Part shown: positions 1 to 9,321 of the stretch, piece after piece | Position numbering within the stretch: position 1 is the stretch's first letter | How the letters are laid out: each line of letters begins with the position of its first letter | Origin: Ruegeria discodermiae | Lineage (GTDB): Bacteria; Pseudomonadota; Alphaproteobacteria; Rhodobacterales; Rhodobacteraceae | DNA: 64,000 nucleotides | Assembly (NCBI RefSeq): GCF_030758345.1 | Contig: NZ_JAVAMO010000001.1 | Location: 930,001 to 994,000 of the forward strand | Reading direction: 5' to 3' | The notes under the pieces: model-generated | Seen by the model: only the letters and a program-made list of their open reading frames with translations | What the model was told of the DNA's origin: nothing | Databases searched by the model: none | Position numbers and translations under genes: made by a program

Positions 1-1002
1 TTGCGCGCGCGCAGCGTAAAGCGTCAGCGCCCCGCCGGTGAAAAACGCCAGAATGGCCAGAATGAACACGCCGCGCTCAGGGTCATTGGCAAAGGCATGG
101 ACCGAGGTCAGCAGGCCCGAGCGCACGATAAACGTCCCGATCAGCGAAAAGCCGAAGGCCAGGATCGCCAAAAGGATGGTCCAGCTTTTTAAGGCTTCGC
201 GTTTTTCCACCACGATAGCGGAATGCAACAAGGCGGCGGCCAGCAGCCAGGGCATGAAACTGGCATTCTCAACCGGATCCCAGAACCAGAAGCCGCCCCA
301 GCCAAGCTCGTAATAGGCCCACCAGGACCCCAGCGCGATGCCGATGGTCAGGAAAATCCACGCCGCCAGCGTCCAGGGCCGCACCCAACGACCCCAAGCG
401 GCATTCACGCGCCCTTCGATCAGGGCGGCAACGGCGAAGCTGAACGCCATGCTCAGTCCCACGTAGCCGAGATAAAGAAACGGCGGATGGAAGGCCAAGC
501 CTGGATCCTGCAACAGCGGGTTCAGGTCCTGTCCGTCAAAGGGCGGCACGGCCAGCCGGATGAACGGATTCGAGGTAAAGAGGATGAAGGCAAAAAACGC
601 CACCGCGATCGCCGATTGAACCGCCAGCACCCGCGCTTTCAAGGTGGGCGGCAACCCACCGCCAAACCACGCCGCCATAGCGCCGAACAGAGTCACGATC
701 AGCACCCATAGCAACATCGAGCCCTCGTGGTTTCCCCATGTGCCGCTGATCTTGTAGAGCATGGGCTTGGCCGAGTGACTGTTGACCGTCACCAGCTTCA
801 GCGAGAAATCCGAGGTGACAAAGGCCCACATCAGCGCGCCGAAGGAAAAAGCCGTCAGCAGGAACTGCGCTGTGGCCGCCGGTTCGGCCATGGCCATCCA
901 GCCAGGCCAGCGCCGATGCGCGCCAACCAGCGGAACAACCATCTGCACAATGGCCACCAGAAAGGCGAGGATGAGGGCGAAATGTCCAAGTTCTGCTGTC
1001 AT
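1..1002 (-). CDS. ccmF: Cytochrome c-type biogenesis protein CcmF (3' end outside window)
   Basis: Haem lyase component of the System I cytochrome c maturation machinery, a polytopic inner-membrane protein that works with CcmH and receives haem from CcmE. The reading frame is open from an ATG at 1002 to the window edge (334 codons), about half of a normal CcmF of roughly 650 residues. It begins with hydrophobic helices and carries the tryptophan-rich WWD-type block ([11 protein letters not shown] near residue 250), diagnostic for CcmF/CcmC haem handling. ccmE lies 1.4 kb upstream on the same strand, but two phage-like lysis genes sit between them. Family assignment is secure; only the C-terminal part is missing. 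Confidence 0.93.
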   Translation of the reverse strand, partial: MTAELGHFALILAFLVAIVQMVVPLVGAHRRWPGWMAMAEPAATAQFLLTAFSFGALMWAFVTSDFSLKLVTVNSHSAKPMLYKISGTWGNHEGSMLLWVLIVTLFGAMAAWFGGGLPPTLKARVLAVQSAIAVAFFAFILFTSNPFIRLAVPPFDGQDLNPLLQDPGLAFHPPFLYLGYVGLSMAFSFAVAALIEGRVNAAWGRWVRPWTLAAWIFLTIGIALGSWWAYYELGWGGFWFWDPVENASFMPWLLAAALLHSAIVVEKREALKSWTILLAILAFGFSLIGTFIVRSGLLTSVHAFANDPERGVFILAILAFFTGGALTLYAARAQ

Positions 1003-1076
1003 GGGCCTTGGTATAAACCCGGCCCTGTCCGCGTCCAATCACAATCGACTGGGCGCGGCGCGCATAGTGTCGCGGA

Positions 1077-1655
1077 TCAGGCCCTTTGCAGCTGCCGCCA
1101 ATCCTCCAACGCCGGGTTCGGATCGGTGGTTTCAAGCTCCAAGGCGAGCGCCGCATCAGGTCCGGGATCGGCACTACCGGGGTTGTCGGCGCGCAAATCC
1201 CGCAGCCTATCGATATTGGCTTTGAACTGCGGCGCGCGGGTAAGGGTACGGGCCAGATCGCGCTGCAAATCCTGGGTCTTGGCCTGATAGCGCGCCCCGA
1301 AATAGAACGACACGATCACGCCCAGAAGCCACCAGAGCGGCTCGGGCACCAGCGCGATGCCCTGCATGCGTTCGGCAAACCACAAAGGGTCGACCATCGC
1401 CGCCACAAACAGGCCCAGCGTGCCAAAAGCCAGCGCCGGGCGCGGCAAGCGGTTGAGCCCGTCGACAAAGCGGTCAAAGCCCCCCTGCCGGGGTTGCGCA
1501 AATTCCGCCCGGAACTGCGTCAAGGCCTGCTGCCGGGCTTCCGCCCCGCGCACTGCACCAGCCTCGGCGTTTTCGCGAAACACCTCCGCCGTTTCACGCA
1601 CCACATTGCGCCCGCCTCCAAACAGCAGGGCCATCACCCCGTCGATCAACCCCAT
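1077..1655 (-). CDS. Holin of gene-transfer-agent type (GTA_holin_3TM-like)
   Basis: 192-residue protein with a hydrophobic N-terminal stretch, a charged middle and two clear membrane segments (about residues 75-92 and 106-122), followed by a polar C-terminal tail. This architecture resembles the three-TM holins used to release gene transfer agents in Rhodobacterales. Holins permeabilise the inner membrane so that the endolysin reaches peptidoglycan. The start overlaps the end of the endolysin gene by 10 nt, so the pair is probably translationally coupled. The assignment rests on topology, sequence feel and the adjacent endolysin. It could be another small membrane protein, but the pairing makes that unlikely. 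Confidence 0.8.
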   Translation of the reverse strand: MGLIDGVMALLFGGGRNVVRETAEVFRENAEAGAVRGAEARQQALTQFRAEFAQPRQGGFDRFVDGLNRLPRPALAFGTLGLFVAAMVDPLWFAERMQGIALVPEPLWWLLGVIVSFYFGARYQAKTQDLQRDLARTLTRAPQFKANIDRLRDLRADNPGSADPGPDAALALELETTDPNPALEDWRQLQRA

Positions 1656-2257
1656 GTCGCCACCCTTTGCTGAAATGCCGCCTGATCCAGATGATAGCGT
1701 TGCGACAGAAACTCTTCGGCGCGCTTGATCCAGCCGCCCTTGCCGCCTGCCCGCGTGCGCGCATATTTGCGGCTGGCGGGGCGGCGATCCGCGAGCCGGA
1801 AGTAATAATTCCGCCGCGCCACGCCATAAGCGTCGCGCAAGGCAAGCGCATCCGGCTCCGCCGCCCGATGCGCAGCGCCTGCGGTTTTTGGACCGATCAC
1901 GCCATCCACCGCCACCCCAAACCCCATTTCGCGCAACAGGCGCTGCAGGATTTTCACCGCCTGCGCGCCGGCATTCACATACATATCGAATACCGTTGCG
2001 TGCAGGATCTGCGGCAGATCGTCGATCCGGGGACGTTCGAAATAATGGGCGACGAAAATCTCCACTGCGCGCGCCCGGCTCAGCGCCCGCACATCGCTTG
2101 TGTCCACATCGCCGTCGCGATCCAGATCGAGGCCGAGACGGCGCATCGTGTGAATGGTGACGCCATATTTGGTGGCCCCGCCCGGATCGTCCGGATCATC
2201 CACGAAGCCGCCCTCGCGCGCTACAATGCCTTGTGCAATTTGTTTGACTGTCTGCAT
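1646..2257 (-). CDS. GTA/phage-type endolysin, glycoside hydrolase family 108
   Basis: 203-residue peptidoglycan hydrolase of the GH108 / N-acetylmuramidase type. The N-terminus carries the family signature EGGF followed by DDPGGATKYGVT, with the probable catalytic Glu at residue 15. The C-terminal part resembles the peptidoglycan-binding half of these enzymes (VDGVIGPKT near residue 120). It has no signal peptide, as expected for a holin-dependent lysin. The ATG at 2257 is preferred over the adjacent GTG because GAGGG lies 7 nt upstream. No capsid, portal or tail genes accompany it. A lone lysin/holin pair away from the structural cluster fits the split genome of Rhodobacter-type GTAs. Confidence 0.85.
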   Translation of the reverse strand: MQTVKQIAQGIVAREGGFVDDPDDPGGATKYGVTIHTMRRLGLDLDRDGDVDTSDVRALSRARAVEIFVAHYFERPRIDDLPQILHATVFDMYVNAGAQAVKILQRLLREMGFGVAVDGVIGPKTAGAAHRAAEPDALALRDAYGVARRNYYFRLADRRPASRKYARTRAGGKGGWIKRAEEFLSQRYHLDQAAFQQRVATWG

Positions 2258-2321
2258 CACCTACCCTCTGCAATCTCAAGCAAACGGTGCGGCTCAGGTC
2301 TTTAAGCGGCGCAAACAAGAA

Positions 2322-2343
2322 GGGCGCTGCCTGCGCAACGCCC
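2322..2343 (-). terminator. Hairpin terminator after ccmE
   Basis: On the minus strand GGGCGTTGC, loop gcag, GCAGCGCCC forms a 9-bp stem with one G-U pair, followed by CTTCTTGTTT. It lies between ccmE and the endolysin gene, so the lysis genes probably have their own promoter. The run of T is weak, so termination may be partial. Confidence 0.5.
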
Positions 2344-2381
2344 CGCTTTCCTTCTTCCTGAATACGCACCGTGCAAGCGGA

Positions 2382-2828
2382 TCAGCTTTCGCCCGGCTCC
2401 TGATAAACGCCCTGTTCCTTCAGCGCGTCCACCACTTCCTTGGGCATGTAGGTCTCATCATGTTTGGCAAGAATTTCAGAGGCTTCGAAGACGCCATTCA
2501 CGTAGCTTCCGGTCCCCACCATCCCCTGGTTCTCGGCAAAGAGATCGGGCAGCACTCCAGCAAATACCACCTTCACGCTCTCACCACCATCGGTCACCAG
2601 AAACTCAACCGTCTCGCCTTGTCCACGGATCAGGCTGCCTTCTTCGACCAGCCCGCCAATGCGGAAAACCTCGCTGGGCTGGGGCGGTTCGGCGACCACC
2701 TGGCTGGGGGAGCGGAAGAAATTGATGCCGTCGCGCATCGCATAACCGATCAGCCCGGTAGCGATGACCAAAGCAACCGTGGCCAGCACGATCACCTGTA
2801 TGCGACGACGTTTCTTCAGCGACTTCAT
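2382..2828 (-). CDS. ccmE: Cytochrome c maturation haem chaperone CcmE
   Basis: 148-residue periplasmic haem chaperone anchored by one N-terminal helix (about residues 10-30 after a Lys/Arg-rich start). It carries haem covalently on a conserved histidine and passes it to CcmF. That motif is visible as LAKHDETYMP, with His123 and the conserved Tyr127. Length is normal. The gene starts 7 nt after argC on the same strand, so the two are probably cotranscribed. Its usual partner ccmF is displaced by the holin/endolysin pair. Confidence 0.95.
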   Translation of the reverse strand: MKSLKKRRRIQVIVLATVALVIATGLIGYAMRDGINFFRSPSQVVAEPPQPSEVFRIGGLVEEGSLIRGQGETVEFLVTDGGESVKVVFAGVLPDLFAENQGMVGTGSYVNGVFEASEILAKHDETYMPKEVVDALKEQGVYQEPGES

Positions 2829-2835
2829 GTCATCC

Positions 2836-3864
2836 TCACGGGAACAGGGGGGCCATCATCAGCCCCGTTGTTTCAGGTTCACCTAACATCAGGTTGGCGT
2901 TCTGCAAGGCCTGCCCGCTGCTACCTTTTGTCAGGTTATCCAGCGCGCCGATCACAATAGCGCGCCGTTCGATCCTGTCGGCAGACACGCCGATATGGCA
3001 GAAATTCGAGCCGCGCACATGATGGGTTGAGGGGGCCTCGCCGAAGGGCAGAACCTCAACAAACGGCTCGTTTTCATAGGCCCAGCAGAGCGCCTCATAA
3101 ACGCTTTGCGGATCGCCCTTCACATATGTGGTGGCCAGAATGCCTCGGTTGGCCGGGATCAGATGCGGGGTGAACTGCACGTGGACGGGCCGCCCGGCGA
3201 GCTTGGTGAATTCCTGATCGAACTCGCCCAGATGCCGGTGGGTGCCGCCAATGGCATAGGCGTTGTAGCCTTCGCTCAACTCGGCATGCAGCAGGTTCTC
3301 TTTGAGCGAGCGCCCTGCACCAGAAACCGCGCATTTCAGATCCATGATGATATCATCTAGATCGATCACCCCGGAGGTGATCAGCGGGCGTAGCACATAT
3401 TGGCCGGTGGCCGCATTGCAGCCCGTGCCTGCCACCAACCGCGCCGCCTTGATCTCTTCACGGTAGAACTCAGTCAGGCCATAGACCGCCTCTTCCTGAT
3501 GGGTAAGCGCCGCATGCGCATTACCATACCATTTCTCGTAATCCTCGGGATCGCGCAGCCGGAAATCCGCCGATAGGTCAACGATTTTGAGCGTATTCGG
3601 CAACTCCCGGATTACTTCCTGCGAAGTCTTGTGCGGTAAGGCGCAGAAACACAGATCGATCTGGCTGAAATCGATCTCGGAAATCTTGCAGAGCTCGGGC
3701 AGGTCAAGATGCCGCAAATGCGGAAAGACCTGCGCCATGCTCTGGCCCGCCTTGCGTTCAGCCGCCAGCGCCACGATCTCCAGCGCGGGGTGTTCGGCGA
3801 TCAGCCGCACCAGTTCCGCGCCGGTATAGCCGCTGGCGCCAAGGATTGCGATTTTATGGGTCAT
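2836..3864 (-). CDS. argC: N-acetyl-gamma-glutamyl-phosphate reductase
   Basis: Third enzyme of arginine biosynthesis, reducing N-acetylglutamyl phosphate to the semialdehyde with NADPH. The N-terminal Rossmann motif is [13 protein letters not shown]. The catalytic cysteine is Cys149 in [11 protein letters not shown], and the later region [13 protein letters not shown] carries the conserved histidine block. The 342-residue length matches the type-1 ArgC family. It is followed directly by ccmE; the 92-nt gap upstream (3865-3956) separates it from murI and can hold a promoter. Cytosolic; assignment secure. Confidence 0.96.
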   Translation of the reverse strand: MTHKIAILGASGYTGAELVRLIAEHPALEIVALAAERKAGQSMAQVFPHLRHLDLPELCKISEIDFSQIDLCFCALPHKTSQEVIRELPNTLKIVDLSADFRLRDPEDYEKWYGNAHAALTHQEEAVYGLTEFYREEIKAARLVAGTGCNAATGQYVLRPLITSGVIDLDDIIMDLKCAVSGAGRSLKENLLHAELSEGYNAYAIGGTHRHLGEFDQEFTKLAGRPVHVQFTPHLIPANRGILATTYVKGDPQSVYEALCWAYENEPFVEVLPFGEAPSTHHVRGSNFCHIGVSADRIERRAIVIGALDNLTKGSSGQALQNANLMLGEPETTGLMMAPLFP

Positions 3865-3956
3865 GTCAGACCTCTTTCATTCGATGTCATGGGGTCGGGC
3901 CGCCCATGGACGGCCAATTTACTACAAATCAGGGAGGTTGCCGACATTGACTTATG

Positions 3957-4766
3957 TCAGGCTGCCTGAAAGCTGATCTGTCGTCGGAGGAACTGCGTCG
4001 CCCGGTCGCTGACGCTCGACGGATTGCCGGTGGTCAGATATCCACCGCCGCCATCACCCAGCATATCAGGGTGCCGCGCCAGGTAGTCGGCAAGGCTTTC
4101 GGCCACCAAATCGCCTTGCGAATAAACCTTGACCTCCGGGCCCAGCGCCGCCTGAAACGCCTCTTCCATCAGCGGGTAATGGGTGCAGCCCAGAATGGCA
4201 GCCTGCGGCTCCGGCATCTTACGTTTCAGCGCATCCACATGAGAGCGCACCAGCGCCTCGGCCAGGATCATGTCGCCATCCTCGATCGCATCGACCACGC
4301 CGCCACAGGCCTGCGCCTCGACATCGACACCGATAGCGCGGAATGCAAGCTCGCGCTGAAAGGCACGGCTGGAGACGGTGGCAGGCGTGGCAAACAGCGC
4401 CACATGTTTGACCTCGACCTCGCGCGGCGGAGAGTTATCGCCCCATTGCCGTTCGGTCAGCGCCTCGATCAGCGGCACGAAGACGCCCAGCACGCGCTTG
4501 CCCTGTGGCACGCCCTCTTCCTGCATCCGGCGCAGAGCGGCGGCGCTGGCGGTATTGCAGGCCAGAATCACCAGGTTGCAGCCCGCACCCCACAGCTCAT
4601 TCACGGCTTTGCGGGTCAGTTGATAGATATCTTCGGCATCCCGCACCCCGTAAGGCGCATGGGCGCTGTCGGCGAAATACAGGAAATCCAGCTCCGGCAG
4701 ACGGGTCTGCGCGGCGTTGAGGACGGTCAGGCCGCCCAATCCGGAATCAAAAATACCTACTGCCAT
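3957..4766 (-). CDS. murI: Glutamate racemase
   Basis: 269-residue cofactor-independent racemase making D-glutamate for peptidoglycan. The two catalytic cysteines stand in their expected motifs: Cys70 in LACNTAS and Cys194 in GCTHYP. The N-terminal [12 protein letters not shown] block is also typical. It starts 8 nt after the acyltransferase gene on the same strand, suggesting one envelope-related transcript. Cytosolic; assignment secure. Confidence 0.96.
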   Translation of the reverse strand: MAVGIFDSGLGGLTVLNAAQTRLPELDFLYFADSAHAPYGVRDAEDIYQLTRKAVNELWGAGCNLVILACNTASAAALRRMQEEGVPQGKRVLGVFVPLIEALTERQWGDNSPPREVEVKHVALFATPATVSSRAFQRELAFRAIGVDVEAQACGGVVDAIEDGDMILAEALVRSHVDALKRKMPEPQAAILGCTHYPLMEEAFQAALGPEVKVYSQGDLVAESLADYLARHPDMLGDGGGGYLTTGNPSSVSDRATQFLRRQISFQAA

Positions 4767-4774
4767 GGTCCCTG

Positions 4775-5671
4775 TCAGGCGCGATGCTGTTCCTCGAACT
4801 CGAAGCCGTAGTCATAAGACTTCAACGGCTTTGGGGAAAGCTCATATGTGGCTTTGCGCAGGAAATCCATCATCTTGCGCGTATCCGTCGCCATCGGGTT
4901 CAGAACGTCGCGCTTTATGGGCTCTCCGATCACGACGCGCACGGGCGTGTCGACGCGCTTCTTGAACTCCTTGATCAGCAGCCCCATGCGCAGAGTAACA
5001 TGCAGATGGCTGGCAATCTGGAACAGGCGCGAGGTATGGCCGTCGAAGAAAACCGGCACCACAACAGCGTTCGACTTGCCCACCATCCGCGCGGTGAAGC
5101 CCCGCCAGCCCGGGTCCATCGGGTGGGCGAACGGCTTTGCCGCGGTGCTGACAGTGCCGCCCGGAAAGATGCCGATCGCGCCGCCATCATCGAGATAGGA
5201 AAGTGCGGTCTTGCGGGTCTCGATATTCAGGCGCATCGCCTCTTTGGTTTGATCGAACGAGATCGGCAGCACGATCCGGTTGATATCATCGGCCTTGCGA
5301 AACACCTGATTGGCAAGAATACGGAAATCGCCACGTGTTTTCGACAGGATATGCCCCATCATCAACCCATCAAGGATGCCATAGGGATGGTTGGCAATCA
5401 GGATCAGCGGGCCGTCCTGCGGGATGTTCGAGAGCGATCCCCCCACCACATCCAGGGTCAGCCCGTAGCGTTCGACCATGACCTCCCAGAAATCGCGCCC
5501 TGCGGCCACTTCTTTTTCATAGCCATCCGCCCGTTTGATCAGCCGCATCCGCCCGGTGGTGTTTTCCATCAGCCGGATCAGCGCGCGCCCGCCCTTGGTT
5601 TCGGCGGAATAGGCATAGCTGATGTCACGGGCGATATGACGGCGGGCAGGCATTGGGGTCTCCGGGCTCAA
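4775..5671 (-). CDS. Lysophospholipid acyltransferase family protein (hemolysin-like subfamily)
   Basis: 298-residue member of the PlsC/LPLAT superfamily, which transfers acyl groups to glycerolipid or ornithine-lipid precursors at the inner membrane. The catalytic block reads NHPYGILD: His95 and Asp101 are separated by five residues, as in the hemolysin-like branch, where PlsC has four. The second signature IFPGGTVS (about residue 173) corresponds to the FPEG motif. There is no signal peptide, and membrane attachment would be peripheral. It lies upstream of murI in the same direction. Family is secure; the exact acceptor lipid (for example ornithine lipid) cannot be read from the sequence. 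Confidence 0.85.
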   Translation of the reverse strand: MSPETPMPARRHIARDISYAYSAETKGGRALIRLMENTTGRMRLIKRADGYEKEVAAGRDFWEVMVERYGLTLDVVGGSLSNIPQDGPLILIANHPYGILDGLMMGHILSKTRGDFRILANQVFRKADDINRIVLPISFDQTKEAMRLNIETRKTALSYLDDGGAIGIFPGGTVSTAAKPFAHPMDPGWRGFTARMVGKSNAVVVPVFFDGHTSRLFQIASHLHVTLRMGLLIKEFKKRVDTPVRVVIGEPIKRDVLNPMATDTRKMMDFLRKATYELSPKPLKSYDYGFEFEEQHRA

Positions 5672-5731
5672 TGCGCGCTAGATAAGCGCGAACACTGATT
5701 CTGCATAGGTCTGGTTACACCAATGTGACGC

Positions 5732-8700
5732 CTATTCCGCAGCTTCGCGCACCTCAGGGCCGCCCTGACGGATCGTGGCCAGCAATTCCTCTCGCCGCTT
5801 GGCGGCCTTGACTTCATTGGCCTGTTTGACCGGACCAAAGCCACGAATGTCGAGTGGCAGCCGCGCCAGTGCGATCACCGCATCCCGCGTTTCCGGGCCG
5901 GTTTTGGGCAGCACCTCTTTGAGATCCTTCTCATATTGCCGGATCAGCGCCCGCTCCATCCGGCGCTCGGCGCTATAGCCGAAAATGTCCAGCGGCGTGC
6001 CGCGCAGGCTCTTGAAACGCGTTAGCAGTTTCAGCGGCCCAAGCATCCACTCGCTGAATTCCCGCTTCGTCGGGCGCCCGTCCGAGCCGGTGCCGCCCAG
6101 GATCGGCGGCGCCAGATGGAAGGTCATTTTCAGATCCCCATCAAACTCGGCGGCGGCCTTCTCCCGGCTGTCCAGCAACAACCGCGCGACCTCATATTCG
6201 TCCTTATAGGCCAGCAGCTTGTGGTACCCCTTCGCAACCGCCTCTTTCAGATCGGCATCTTCGATCCCCTCAAGCAGCTTCAGATAACGCTTCGCCAGTC
6301 GCTGCCCCTGATAGGCCACCAGATGCGCCGCGCGGTAGGAGATCTTCTCGTCCAGCGTCCGGGGCATCTCGACCACATTCGGCTGCAGGATTCCAGCCAC
6401 CTCGGAGGGATGCAGCACCGCCCAGCGGCCAATCTCAAAGGCGCGCTTGTTGCGTTCCACCGCCGTGCCGTTCAACTCGATAGCCTGCGTAATGGCCTCA
6501 TGGGTGATCGGCAGCAACCCGCGCTGCCAGGCCGCGCCAAAGACCATCATATTGGAATAGATCGCATCCCCCATCACCGCGCGGGCCAGATCATAGGCAT
6601 CAAACAGGTCGAGCCGATCTTTCAGCCGCGCCTGAAGCGCCAGTTCAAGTCGGTCCGAGGGGATCTGGAACTCGGTATCACGGGTGAAATCGCCGGTGAT
6701 GATTTCATGATTGTTGACCACTGCGCCGGTCTGGCCGGTGCGCGTCAGACCCAGCGTCTTGGCCCCGGCGCTCACCACCAGATCGCCACCGATCAGCGCA
6801 TGCGCCTCGCCGGTTGCTACGCGGATCGCGCTGATATCCTCGGGATCATTGGCAAGACGACAATGGATATGCACCGCGCCGCCCTTCTGGGCCAGCCCCG
6901 CCATCTCCATCATGCCCGCGCCCTTACCGTCGATCTGCGCCGCCTGCGCCAGCACCGCGCCGATGGTGACAACGCCGGTGCCGCCCACGCCGGTAATGAC
7001 CACGTTATGGGTGCCGGTGATCTCGGGCAGGTCGGGCATCGGCAGGTCGGGCAAATCGATCTCGGTCGTCGCTTCCTTGCGAATCTGCGCGCCTTCCAAG
7101 GTTACAAACGACGGGCAAAACCCTTTGAGGCAAGAGAAATCCTTGTTGCAGCTTGACTGGTCAATCGCCCGTTTGCGGCCCAGCTCGGTCTCTTTCGGTA
7201 CGATCGATACGCAGTTCGACTGCACCCCGCAATCTCCACACCCTTCGCAGATATCGGTGTTGATGAAGACCCGCTTGTCAGGGTCCGGGAAGCTGCCGCG
7301 CTTGCGGCGACGGCGTTTCTCGGCAGCGCAGGTCTGGATATAGACAATGGCCGAGACACCCTCGATCTCGCGATAGCGTTCCTGCACCGCCATCAGGTCG
7401 GAGCGCTCATGGGTTTCGACGCCCGCAGGCAGCACCTTGAAATTCACGTCTTCCTTTTCGTCATAGACGACCGCAACCTGCTGCACGCCCATCGCCTTCA
7501 ACTCATTGACGATGCGTTCTGCCGTCAGATCGCCCTCATTGCCCTGCCCGCCGGTCATCGCGACGGCGTCATTGTAGAGGATCTTGTAGGTGATGTTTGT
7601 CCCGGCAGCCAAAGCCGCCCGGATCGCCTGCACGCCGGAATGGTTATAGGTGCCGTCGCCCAGATTCTGGAACACATGCTTGGTGGTAGAAAAGGGCGCT
7701 TCACCGATCCAGTTGGCCCCTTCCCCGCCCATATGGGTGTAGCCATCGGTTTCACGGTCCATCCATTTGACCATGAAGTGACAGCCAATCCCGGCATAGG
7801 CGATGCTGCCATCGGGCAGTTTGGTGCTGGTGTTATGTGGACAACCGGAACAGAAATAGGGCAGCCGCGCCGCAATCTCCTGCGCGTTATCAGCGCGACG
7901 CGCCTCTGAAAGTGCGGCCAGACCAGCGCGGACACCCTCGGTCTCGCGCCCTTCCTCGATCAGAATCTCGCCCAGTTTCTCCGCGATCATGATCGGGTCC
8001 AGCGCGCCACGGGTCGGGAACAGTTCCTCGCGGTGCATCGCACCAGCCCCGCCCTTGTACCAGCCATAGACCCGGCGGCCCCGCCGGTCGTCAAAGATCG
8101 CCTCCTTGACCTGCACCTCGATCAGCTTGCGCTTTTCCTCAACGATGACGATCAGGTCCAGCCCTTCGGCCCAGTCATGGAAGCCCTGCATGTCGAGCGG
8201 AAAGACCTGCCCGATCTTGTAGGTGGTGATGCCCAGCCGCTCGGCCTCTTCACCGTCGATATTCAAGAGTGACATCGCATGCGCCAGATCAAGCCAGTTC
8301 TTGCCCGCGGCCACGAAGCCGATCTTGGCGCCGCGCTTGCCCCAAATACGCTTGTCAATCTTGTTGGCGCGGGAAAACGCCTCAGCGGCGAAGCGTTTGT
8401 AGTCGATGATGCGCGCCTCCTGCGGGGTGCGGTCATCCATCAGCCGGATATTCAGCCCGCCCTCGGGCATGTCGAATTCGGGCGTGACGATGTTCATCCG
8501 GTCAGTGCGGCCATCGACGACCGAGGTCACCTCAATGGTGTCCTTCATAGTCTTGAGGCCGACCCAGAGCCCGGAAAACCGCGATAGCGCAAAGCCATAA
8601 AGCCCGTAGTCGAGGATTTCCTGCACACCTGCCGGGCTGACAATCGGCATATAGGCATCCATCAGCGCCCATTCCGACTGATGCAGTACGGTCGAGCTTT

Positions 8701-9151
8701 CGCCGGTATGATCATCGCCCATCGCCATGACGACACCCCCATGGGCCGCAGTGCCCGCCATATTGGCATGGCGGATCGCATCGCCAGAGCGGTCCACCCC
8801 CGGCCCCTTGCCATACCAGAGGCCAAAGACGCCGTCATATTTGCCATCGCCGCGCAACCCGGCCTGCTGACTGCCCCACAGCGCCGTGGCGGCGAGATCC
8901 TCGTTCAATCCATATTGAAACGTGACATCAGCAGCGGCCAGTTCCTTGGCGGCGCGGTTCATCTGCATGTCCACCGCACCCAGGGGCGAGCCGCGATAGC
9001 CGGTGACCAGCCCCGCCGTGTTCAGCCCGGCAGCCTCATCGCGCGCCTTTTGCATCAGCATCAGGCGCACCAATGCCTGCGTCCCGTTCAGCAGAACAGG
9101 GCTTTTGTCCAGATCGAACCGGTCGTTGAGCGAGATCATGTGCTTACTCAT
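5732..9151 (-). CDS. Indolepyruvate ferredoxin oxidoreductase, fused alpha/gamma chains
   Basis: 1139-residue enzyme that oxidatively decarboxylates aryl-pyruvates (indolepyruvate, phenylpyruvate) to acyl-CoA, giving electrons to ferredoxin. Domain order: pyruvate-oxidoreductase-like region (1-400), FCSGCPHN motif (433-440), thiamine-diphosphate domain with LYNDAVAMTGGQ (525-536), Fe-S region with Cys 635, 638, 641, 647 and Cys 668, 674, 679, then the gamma-type domain beginning near 715 (TGVGGTGVVT). In archaea IorA and IorB are separate; this single long chain is the usual alphaproteobacterial form. In Phaeobacter a homologue acts in phenylalanine breakdown toward phenylacetyl-CoA (from memory). 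It is divergent from a LysR gene that probably controls it. Confidence 0.93.
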   Translation of the reverse strand: MSKHMISLNDRFDLDKSPVLLNGTQALVRLMLMQKARDEAAGLNTAGLVTGYRGSPLGAVDMQMNRAAKELAAADVTFQYGLNEDLAATALWGSQQAGLRGDGKYDGVFGLWYGKGPGVDRSGDAIRHANMAGTAAHGGVVMAMGDDHTGESSTVLHQSEWALMDAYMPIVSPAGVQEILDYGLYGFALSRFSGLWVGLKTMKDTIEVTSVVDGRTDRMNIVTPEFDMPEGGLNIRLMDDRTPQEARIIDYKRFAAEAFSRANKIDKRIWGKRGAKIGFVAAGKNWLDLAHAMSLLNIDGEEAERLGITTYKIGQVFPLDMQGFHDWAEGLDLIVIVEEKRKLIEVQVKEAIFDDRRGRRVYGWYKGGAGAMHREELFPTRGALDPIMIAEKLGEILIEEGRETEGVRAGLAALSEARRADNAQEIAARLPYFCSGCPHNTSTKLPDGSIAYAGIGCHFMVKWMDRETDGYTHMGGEGANWIGEAPFSTTKHVFQNLGDGTYNHSGVQAIRAALAAGTNITYKILYNDAVAMTGGQGNEGDLTAERIVNELKAMGVQQVAVVYDEKEDVNFKVLPAGVETHERSDLMAVQERYREIEGVSAIVYIQTCAAEKRRRRKRGSFPDPDKRVFINTDICEGCGDCGVQSNCVSIVPKETELGRKRAIDQSSCNKDFSCLKGFCPSFVTLEGAQIRKEATTEIDLPDLPMPDLPEITGTHNVVITGVGGTGVVTIGAVLAQAAQIDGKGAGMMEMAGLAQKGGAVHIHCRLANDPEDISAIRVATGEAHALIGGDLVVSAGAKTLGLTRTGQTGAVVNNHEIITGDFTRDTEFQIPSDRLELALQARLKDRLDLFDAYDLARAVMGDAIYSNMMVFGAAWQRGLLPITHEAITQAIELNGTAVERNKRAFEIGRWAVLHPSEVAGILQPNVVEMPRTLDEKISYRAAHLVAYQGQRLAKRYLKLLEGIEDADLKEAVAKGYHKLLAYKDEYEVARLLLDSREKAAAEFDGDLKMTFHLAPPILGGTGSDGRPTKREFSEWMLGPLKLLTRFKSLRGTPLDIFGYSAERRMERALIRQYEKDLKEVLPKTGPETRDAVIALARLPLDIRGFGPVKQANEVKAAKRREELLATIRQGGPEVREAAE

Positions 9152-9176
9152 CAGACGCCTCCCACGTCAGATTAGT

Positions 9177-9218
9177 TTGCGAATTATATAAGCAATATTA
9201 GGTCAAAATTACTGACCT
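9177..9218. promoter_or_regulatory. Candidate LysR operator sites between ior and lysR
   Basis: Two interrupted palindromes lie in the 170-bp divergent intergenic region. The first is TTGC-N11-GCAA at 9177-9195, which contains the T-N11-A core typical of LysR-type regulators. The second is AGGTCA-N7-TGACCT at 9200-9218. The AT-rich DNA around them stands out from the coding GC. Binding by the adjacent regulator is inferred from position. Confidence 0.5.
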
Positions 9219-9321
9219 TACTAGGTGTTTTTTCCCGCTCCCTGCGGCGAAGCGTCCAATACTAATGGAGCTTTTGCATTCTTTCATATAGGTCGTACCC
9301 AAAAGAACGGAAGTTTCGGGG

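Noticed and set aside
4784-5698. Open frame (304 codons) antisense to the acyltransferase
   Set aside because: Its sequence has no signatures and the opposite strand has NHPYGILD and FPGG motifs.
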